A stretch of DNA of 64,000 nucleotides from Cervus elaphus. Taxonomy: Eukaryota; Chordata; Mammalia; Artiodactyla; Cervidae. Every line of letters starts with the position of its first letter. Positions within the stretch are counted from its first letter, which is position 1. The notes beneath the pieces were generated by a model. The model had not been told where the DNA came from, did no database searches, and was given only the letters and a program-made list of their open reading frames with translations. Made by a program: the position numbers and the translations under genes. Of this stretch, positions 56,340 through 64,000 are shown piece after piece. The DNA is taken from positions 104,481,152-104,545,151 of the forward strand of contig NC_057832.1 in NCBI RefSeq assembly GCF_910594005.1. Direction: 5' to 3'.

Positions 56340-57034
56340 TTAAGAGAGATTAAGGCTCCCAAATATATGAATCATTGACAGAACCAAAGGGAGAAATGAA
56401 CAGCAACACTGTAATAGTGGGAGACTTTAATTCCTCTTTTCAGCTAGGGATAGAACAACTAGACAGAAGATCAATAAGGAAACAGAGGACTTGAACAGCA
56501 CAATTAGACCAATGAGAATTAACGGACATATACAGAACATTTCCCTCCAAGCAGCACAATACAGTCTTCTCAAGTACACATAAAATATTCTCCCACAGAC
56601 CACATGTAATCTACAAGACAAGTCTTCACACATTTGAGAAGCTGAAGTCATATGAAATATCTTCATCAACCATATAGAATGGAACTAGAAACCAACAACA
56701 GAAAGAAAACAGGAAAATCCACCAAAATGTGAAAATAACTTCTACAACCAACAAGTCAAAAAATAAATCATGAGGGAATTTAGAAGACATCTGAAGATAA
56801 AATGAAAATGCAACATACCAAAATATATGGCATACAGTAAAAGCAGTAATAAGAACATGTATAGTGGCAAATGCTTACATTAAGAAGAAGAAAGCTCTCA
56901 GATCAACAACCTAACTTTACAATTCAAGGAATTAGGGAAAGAACAGCTAAAAGTTAGGAAGAAGAAGGAAATAATAAAAATTAGAGCAGAGAGAGAGAAT
57001 AGGAAACAACAGAAAAAATTAAAATCAAGAGCTG

Positions 57035-57648
57035 ATTTTTCTAAAATTTTTATTGGAGTAGGCTTAAAATGTGTTAATTTCTGCTGTACAGCAAAGTAAA
57101 TCAGATATAGATAGATAGATAGATAGATACCACTGTTCTTTAGATTCTCTTCTATTTTCCTATTTCAGTGTATTGAGAACAGTACAGTGTTATACAGTAA
57201 ATCCTTAATAGTTATCTATTTTACATATAGTAGTGTGTATATATAAATGCCAATCTCCCAATTTATCCCTACCCTACATCCCTCCCCCCCCGGTAATTAT
57301 AAGTTTGTTTTCTATATCTGTGACTTTATTTCTGTTTTGGAAGTAAGTTCATTTGTACCATTTTTAAAGATCTCACATATAAGCAATATCATATAATATT
57401 TGTCTTTCTCTGTCTGACTTATTTCACTCAGCGTGACAAACTCTAGGTTGATCTATGTTGCTGCAAGTGACGTTATTTTATTCTTTTCTATGGCTGAGTA
57501 ATAGTCCGTTCTATAGATGTACTATGTCTTCTTTATCCATTCCTCTGTCAATGAATATTTCAGGTGTTCCATGCCCTGGCTATTATAAGTAGTTCGGCAA
57601 TGACTATTGTGGTGCATGTGTCTTTTTGAATTATAGTCTTCTCTGGAT
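57035..57648 (-). mobile_element. L1 LINE 3' end, antisense, inside another L1
   Basis: Antisense landmarks: ctgctgtacagcaaagtaaa, tttgtctttctctgtctgac, tggctgagtaatagtccgtt. A (GATA)n microsatellite lies at about 57103-57127. It abuts BovB directly at its right end. Confidence 0.88.
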
Positions 57649-59457
57649 ATATAAGCTAAAGACAAAGGAGAAAAGGAGAGATATACCTATCTGAATGCAG
57701 AGTTCCAAAGAATAGCAAGGAGAGATAAGAAAGCCTTCCTCAGTGACCAATGCAAAGAAATAGAGGAAAACAATAGAATGGGAAAGACTAGAGATCTCTT
57801 CAAGAAAATTAGAGACACCAAAGATAGGCACAATAAAGGACAGAAATGGTATGGACCTAACAGAAGCGGAACATATTAAGAAGAAGTGGCAACAAAACAC
57901 AGAAAAATTATACAAAAAAACTTAATGACCCAGATAACCACTATGGTGTGATCACTCACCTAGAGCCAGACATCCTGGAATGTGAAGTCAAGTGGGGCTT
58001 AGAAAGCATCACTACAAGCAAAGCTAGTGGTAATGATAGAATTCTAGTTTAGTTATTTCAAATCCTAAAAGATGATGCTGTGAAAGTGCTGCACTCAATA
58101 TGTCAGCAAATTTGGAAAACTCAGCAGTGGCCACAGGACTGGAAAATGTCAGTTTTCATTCCAATCCCAAAGAAAGGCAATGCCAAAAATGTTAAAACTA
58201 CCACCCAATTGCACTCATCTCACACACTAGCAAAGTAATGCTCAAAATTCTCCTACCGAGGCTTGAACAGTGCATGAACCGAGAACTTTCAGATGTTCAA
58301 GCTAGATTTAGAAAAGGCAGAGGAACAATAGGTCAAATTGCCAACATCAGTTGGATCATCAAAAAAGCAAGAGAGTTCCAGAAAAACATCTCCTTCTGCT
58401 TCATTGATTATGCTAAAGCCTTTGACTGCGTGGATCAGAGCAAACTGTGGAAAATTCTTCAAGAGATGGGAATACCAGACCACCTGACCTGCCTCCTAAG
58501 AAATCTGTATGCAGGTCAAGAAGCAACAGTTAGAACCAGACATGGAACAACATTTTCCCAAATTGGGAAATGAGTACATCAAGGCTATATTTTGTTACCC
58601 TGCTTATTTAACTTATATGCAGAGTACATCATGTGAAATGCTGGGCTGGATGAAGCACAAGCTGGAATCAAGATTGCTGGAGAAAATATCAATAACCTCA
58701 ATTATGCAAATGACACCACCCTTATGGCAAAAAGTGAAGAACTAAAGAGCCTCTTGATGAAAGTGAAAGAGGAGAGTGAAAAAGCTGGCTTAAAACTCAA
58801 CATTCAAACAACTAAGATCATGGCATCTGGTCCCATCACTTCATGGCAAATAGATGGGGAAACAATGGAAATAATGACAGACTTTATTTTGTGGGGCTCC
58901 AAAATCACTGCAGATGGTGACTGCAGCCATGAAATTAAAAAATGCTTGCTCCTTGGAAGAAAAGCTATGACTAAACTAGATAGAATATTAAAAAGCAGAG
59001 ATATTACCAACAAAGTTTCATCTAGTCAAAGCTATGGTTTTTCCAGTGGTCATGTATGGATTTGAGAGTTGGACCATAAAGAAAGCTGAATGCCAAAGAA
59101 TTGATGCTTTTGAATTGGTTGGAGAAGACTCTTGAGAGTCCCTTGGACTGCAAGGAGATCAAACCAGTCAATCATAAAGGAAATCAGTTCTGAATATTCA
59201 TTGGAAGGACTGATGCTGAAGCTGAACCTCCAATATTTTGACCACCTGATGGGAAGAACTGACTGATTGGAAACCTGATGCTGGGAAAGAGGCAGGAGGA
59301 GAGGGGATGACAGAGGATGAGTTAGTTGGATGGCATCACTGACTCAATGGACATGAGTTTGAGCAAGTTCCGGGAGTTGGTGATGGACAGGGAAGCCTGG
59401 CATGCTGCGGTCCATGGGTTGCAAAGAGTTGGGCATGACTGAGTGACTGAACTGTAT
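57649..59457 (+). mobile_element. BovB LINE, 3' two thirds, reverse transcriptase broken
   Basis: The largest BovB piece in the window. The frame at 58238-58573 holds the RT segment with Phe-Ile-Asp-Tyr-Ala-Lys-Ala-Phe-Asp (motif A). The catalytic Tyr-Ala-Asp-Asp box reads Tyr-Ala-Asn-Asp (codon AAT at 58709-58711). Frameshifts separate this from the C-terminal part at 58724-59065. 3' end near 59450. Confidence 0.93.
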
Positions 59458-60660
59458 AAGAGCTGTTTTGTTTTTTTTAAAGACCAACAAAATTGGAAAG
59501 CCCTTACATAGAATAACTAAGAAAAAATGAGACTCAGTAAACTTAACTTGGAAATGAAATAGGGGACATTGCAACTGATGTCTCAGAAATAAAAAGGTTT
59601 ATAACAGACTACTGTGAACAATTATATACCAACAAATTAAATAACCTGGAAGAAAATTATGTATTCCTACCAACTGACCAACATAAAAATCATAAGAAAT
59701 AAACAATCTGAAGAAACCTATAACTAGTAAGGAGATTAAAGCAATAATCAAGAGCCTCCCAACAAAGAAAAATCCAGGGCCGGATGACTTCACAGCAGAA
59801 TTCTACCAAACATTTAAAGAAGAATGAATACTAATCCTTCTTAAACTCTTCTAAAGAATTTAAAGGGAATGCTCCAAGCTCATTCTATGAGGCCAGCATC
59901 ACTCTGATATCAAAAGAAGATATAAAAGGCACCCAAATTGAAAAGGAAGAAGTAAAATTATCTCTGTTCACAGATAACATAATCTTAAAGAAAACCCTAA
60001 AGATTTCACACAAAAAATGGTTAAAAGTAAGAAATTATTTTAACAAAGTTGCAGGATAGAAAATCAACATATAATGGTCAACTAATAATGACCAAACTGA
60101 AAAGGAAATTAATGAAATAATCTCCATTTACTATAACATCAAAAAGAATAAGATACTTGGGAATCAATGTACTCAGGGAGATGAAAGACTTATATACTGA
60201 ACACTACAAAATATTACTAAAAGAAATTGAAGAAGATACAAATAAATGGAAAGGCATCTGGTACTCATGGATTAGAAGATTTAATGTTGTTAAAATGTTC
60301 AGACTACCAAAAGTGATCTGTAAATTCAGTTCAATCTCTATCAAAATCCCAGTGGCATTCTTTGCAGAAGTAGACAAAAAAAAAACTTAAAACTGAATCT
60401 CATAGGACCTTCGATAGCCAAAACAATCTTGAAAAAGAGGAGCAAATTCAGAGCTCTCACACTTCCTGATTTCAAACATACTACAAAGCAACAGAAATCA
60501 AGACCATTGGGACTGGCAAAGAGACAGATGTAGAGACCAATGGAACAGAATAGCGTCCAGAAATAAACCTGAGCACATACGGCCAAATGATTTTTGACAA
60601 TGGTGTCAAGACTACACAATGAGGAAAGGACAGTCCCTTCTTAAACGGCACTGGGAAAAC

Positions 60661-61214
60661 ATTGTCCATCAGGACACTGAGTGGAGCTCGTGAGCTGAGT
60701 TTTTTCAAACAAAATTGAAGTGTTTGCTTTTCAAGTTGGAGGAAATAGTTTGCTTTCCTTCTTTTCTCAAGCCATCTTCGATATTCAGGGAGTCCAGAGC
60801 TTGTGTATGAAACCTAATTGGATTATATGAATGCATACCGAGGAGTAGGTGAGCTAAACATTTTATTTGCAAAAAAATTAAAATCAAACATTGTGCCTTC
60901 TTCAGCATAGGTTATTTAAAGCCACAGAGCCCCAGCCTTAGAAAATAGCAGTGTCAGAATCCTTAGTCAGGAACAGGAGAAGCCACTCTAGTCTAAACAA
61001 AAAAGGAGTTTCTTAAAGGATATCAGATGCCTCACAGATTCTTTGGGAAGGCCAAAGAGTTAAGTTTGGAAGTCCAGTCAGTTGAGAATAACACCCAAAG
61101 CCCTGTGTGAGAATAGCTCCAGAAAGAACTCCCCAGTACCAGGCTCAGTCACTGCAGCTCCCACCGATGATGTTGAAAAACAGTATAGAGGGTCCTTTAA
61201 AACCTAAAACTAAA
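60661..61214. other. No gene or clear repeat
   Basis: Unique-looking sequence after the L1. Confidence 0.55.
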
Positions 61215-61420
61215 ATTACCATGTCATAGTGTGAGAGCAGCCATATACTATATGAAAATGAATGGGTGTGGCAGTGTTCCAATAAACTTTACTTACAAAA
61301 AAAAAAGGCAGTGGCCCTGATTTAATTCAGAGACTAGAGTCTGCCAATCTGCACTCTAGAACAATGTCATTGGTGGTCTTATTTAGACATTAACACCATT
61401 TTTTAAAGGTGAGCAACTTG
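61215..61420 (+). repeat. hAT-type fossil plus flank, copy 1 of a dispersed direct repeat
   Basis: Shares gggtgtggc.gtgttccaataa and the downstream attaacaccatttttwaarggtga pattern with 63220-63410. Confidence 0.7.
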
Positions 61421-61574
61421 GATGTCTTCACTGGGTGCTAGAAATACTAATGTTGCTGTCCTAATTGGCAATGGTCTGGTAGATGGCAAAAGTGGCCACA
61501 CTCTCTCCTTTCATCCATGCTTCTTTACCTGGAACTTTGTATCCCCTCCCACCTGATTCTGGGCTCAGCCAATG

Positions 61575-61794
61575 AAGTGAAGTGAAGTGAAGTGAAGTCA
61601 CTCAGTCATGTCCAAACTTTGTGACCCCATGGACTGTAGCCTACCAGGCTCCTTAGTCCATGGGATTGTCCAGGCAAGAGTACTGGAGTGGGTTGCCATT
61701 TCCTTTTCCAGGGGATCTTCCCAACCCAGGGATTGAACCCAGGTCTCCCGCATTGTAGGCAGACGCTTTACCACCTGAGCTACCAGGGAAGCCC
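61575..61794 (-). mobile_element. Bov-tA SINE with (GAAGT)n tail and perfect 9-bp target duplication
   Basis: Flanked by cagccaatg at 61566-61574 and 61795-61803. The pentamer array at 61575-61598 is at the 3' end of the SINE. Confidence 0.95.
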
Positions 61795-61803
61795 CAGCCA
61801 ATG

Positions 61804-62111
61804 GGTTATCAGAAAAATGTGACACAAGCAGAGGTTTGGAAATGTGCACAGTGGGGCTTTTCTTTTCTTAAAACCCCTCCTGGATGATGTAACACACGTG
61901 GCCCAGTCACTCCTGTTACCTAGACCTACAGATTGACGAACACCAGCCCTGTGATGGAACTCATGCTAGACTGCCCATCCACTAGCCATTTTGCCAGTTC
62001 ATCGTGAACACGTGAGTGAGCCTAGAGATGATCAACTAAGCTGGCCCAGATCACACAGTCCAGCCAATTCACAAAGCCATAAGCTAAATAAATAGTTATT
62101 ATAAGCCACTA
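61804..62111. other. No gene seen
   Basis: Short unique spacer between two SINEs. Confidence 0.6.
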
Positions 62112-62328
62112 TGCTTCCCTGGTGGCTCAGATGGTAAAGCATCTGTCTGCAATGCTGGAGACCTGGGTTCGATCCCTGGGTCGGGAAGATCCCTTGGAGA
62201 AGGAAATGGCAACCCACTCCAGTATTCTTGCCTGGACAATCCCATGAACAGAGGAGCCTGGTAGGCTACAGTCCATAGGGTTGCAAAGAGTTGGACACGA
62301 CTGAGCGACTTTACTTACTTACTTACTT
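62112..62328 (+). mobile_element. Bov-tA SINE with (ACTT)n tail
   Basis: Low-divergence head and body, ending gactgagcgactt followed by four ACTT units. Confidence 0.96.
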
Positions 62329-62497
62329 ATGTTTTAAGGTATTAGCAGCAAAAGGTCCGAGCTATTAGTTTGCTAAATTTTTTTCACTTACTTTACCTCA
62401 CCTTACTCCCATAATGCAGGAGGAGCAGATATGTAATCCCATGTTGCAAGGGAGAAGAAATTGAGCCCCATAAAAACTTAGTGACCTGCCAGATATC

Positions 62498-62678
62498 AGT
62501 GAGAGTGAAAGTTGCTCAGTTGAGTCCAACTCTTTGTGACCCCATGGACTGTACAGTCCATGGGATTCTCCAGGCCAGAATACTGGAGTGTGTGGCCATT
62601 ACCTTCTCCAGGGAATCTTCCCAACCCAGGTCTCCTGCATCGCAGGTGGATTTTTTACCAGCTAAACCACCAGGGAAG
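62498..62678 (-). mobile_element. Bov-tA SINE with near-perfect 13-bp target duplication
   Basis: Flanks cctgccagatatc (62485-62497) and cctgccaaatatc (62679-62691), one mismatch. Confidence 0.94.
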
Positions 62679-62691
62679 CCTGCCAAATATC

Positions 62692-63104
62692 GAACTGCTA
62701 ATAAACAAAAATCTGGGTCTAGAATGAAGTTTGCCTTAACCCCCTAGTCAAAATGTACACATTGATTATATTGTTTTGTTTGTAGCAAAGTAATAGAACA
62801 AATATTGCTTCAGCTCAGTCAATAGTTCTGCTAATATACTCTTATCTCCTCCAAATATCTTCTAAATTCTAACAATTCAAAGGATGGTCCCTCATCAAAA
62901 TTTGTCCTATCATTTACAAGAAATTATCAAGTATCCAGACTTGGCTAGAGAGACTTTCAGTTGATTGTAGGGAATAAGCAGCCAAACATCTCCTGTGAAA
63001 AGTGTAATTTGGAGGAAATCAATGTCTCTTAATCTCTGCAGATCTCTGCTATGACTTCACACTTGCTGATAACTGTTACAGGTAAACGTGCTCAGCACAT
63101 TATA
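62692..63104. other. No gene or clear repeat
   Basis: AT-rich unique-looking sequence. Confidence 0.55.
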
Positions 63105-63420
63105 GGCAAAGGTCTTTGGAAATGTTTCCTGTGAAGGGCTGGCTAGTAAATATTGTCAACCCGTGAGTCATACAAACTCTCAAAACTACTCAATTCTGCT
63201 GTCATCTGTCGTTTAAGAGCAGCCACGGACTATTTAAAAATGAAAGGGTGTGGCTGTGTTCCAATAACTTTATTTACAAAAACAGGCAGGGGTCTGATTT
63301 GTTCACTGGTCCGAGCTGACCAATCCCCACTTTAGAGCAACGACTTTGGTGGCCTTATTAGGATGTGAATGTCCATAGATATTAACACCATTTTTAGAAG
63401 GTGAAAGACTTTCATATCTA
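63105..63420 (+). repeat. hAT-type fossil plus flank, copy 2 of a dispersed direct repeat
   Basis: A longer copy of the hAT repeat (gtgaagggctggctagtaaa through gttccaataactttatttac), with the same downstream flank as copy 1. Confidence 0.7.
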
Positions 63421-63972
63421 GTGCACTTTAGTTTAAGGGGACCAACCCACACTCAGGTCGTGTTATTCAATCATTGCCCTGGCAAAGAACACATTAGACC
63501 AGCCTATTGAGTGCATGGACTGCCTTGCTGTCAAGCATCATCTGCTCCCTCTAGCACTGTGCTGGCACAGGACACAAGTGGCAGAGGTTACTGGCTGCCC
63601 ACTAAGACTCATTCTTTCCTCGTATAATAAAACACTGCAGGTAGGGGCATAGCCAGCCAGCCAGAAACTGCTTTTCCCAGCCTCCCTTGCAGCTTGAGTG
63701 GCCCTATTTCTAAGTTCTCACTAGTGGAATGTGAGCTTAAATGAAGTGTTCAGCTTCCCACCCCCACATCCTTAAAAGGAAATTGCTGCCCTGGATTTAC
63801 TTTCTCTCAGGGTCCTGGCTTTGACTTTGTGAATGAGGACAGTGCTAGGAACTAGGGCTTCTCACACCTAACGGCATTAGCATCATCTGGAAAGCTACTC
63901 ATTTGCAAAAACAAAAAACAAAAAACAAAAAAAAACGCAGTTAGACCTCTACCTAATACTATATTTAAAAAC
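63421..63972. other. No gene; A-rich (AAAAAC)n at about 63905-63937
   Basis: The stretch 63880-63900 (gcattagcatcatctggaaa) may be a MER5-like end. Confidence 0.5.
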
Positions 63973-64000
63973 GGGCTTCCCAGGTGGTGCTAGTGGTAAA
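63973..64000 (+). mobile_element. Start of a Bov-tA SINE, cut by the window edge
   Basis: The tRNA-like head gggcttcccaggtggtgcta runs off the end. Confidence 0.85.

Larger units (their letters stand above)
56340..60660 (+). mobile_element. L1 LINE ORF2 region, interrupted at 57035-59457
   Basis: The left part (56340-57034) matches the end of the endonuclease region of L1 ORF2. The right part (59458-60660) continues with reverse transcriptase and connecting-domain sequence (for example the frame at 60157-60390). The pieces meet across an 8-bp duplication, aagagctg, at 57027-57034 and 59458-59465. Many stops and an internal deletion near 59925 make it inactive. Confidence 0.88.

Noticed and set aside
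57103..57127. GATA repeats as possible erythroid factor sites
   Set aside because: A simple (GATA)n microsatellite within an L1 copy, about 10 kb beyond BPGM; no evidence of function.
1..64000. CRISPR arrays, operons, prophage or toxin-antitoxin systems
   Set aside because: The repeats are dispersed eukaryotic retroposons, and the only gene is split by introns; nothing prokaryotic is present.

Overview
This is nuclear DNA from a ruminant, almost certainly a bovid. The evidence is the repeat content: BovB (RTE-type) LINE copies, more than twenty Bov-tA/Bov-A SINEs, CHR-type tRNA-Glu SINEs, and older mammalian MIR, L1M and hAT fossils. No bacterial, plasmid or phage features are present. Almost all open frames in the window are repeat-derived or chance.

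The window holds one convincing gene, BPGM (bisphosphoglycerate mutase), on the + strand. A CpG-rich promoter lies at about 18.83-19.56 kb and a non-coding first exon ends at 19296. Exon 2 (30860-31521) carries the start codon and 601 nt of coding sequence. Exon 3 (from 47266) carries the last 179 nt and the 3' UTR. The joined reading frame is 780 nt, giving 259 residues, the usual length of the family, and every splice junction is canonical GT-AG. Introns 1 and 2 are about 11.6 and 15.7 kb and are full of ruminant repeats. Exon 1 and the start of exon 2 together encode a 33-codon upstream ORF.

Layout: 0-18.8 kb is upstream intergenic DNA, with a BovB in two opposite halves at 0-2 kb, L1M and BovB fragments at 6-8.5 kb, an endogenous-retrovirus LTR with two SINEs inside at 9.5-10.3 kb, and an 80-bp tandem duplication at 13.5 kb. 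The BPGM promoter and exon 1 follow at 18.8-19.3 kb, then intron 1, exon 2, intron 2 with many nested insertions, exon 3 at 47.3 kb, and a probable 3' UTR. From about 48.8 kb to the end is downstream intergenic DNA, dominated at 56-60.7 kb by an L1 interrupted by a joined antisense L1 and BovB block.

I found no undescribed biological system. The observations most worth checking are the BPGM upstream ORF, residue Ser97 of BPGM in a lineage known for low red-cell 2,3-BPG, and several well-preserved insertion footprints, including an apparent bare poly(A) insertion and a composite L1/BovB insertion. Family names of old repeats come from recognition, not from a library search, and their boundaries are approximate unless a target-site duplication is quoted.
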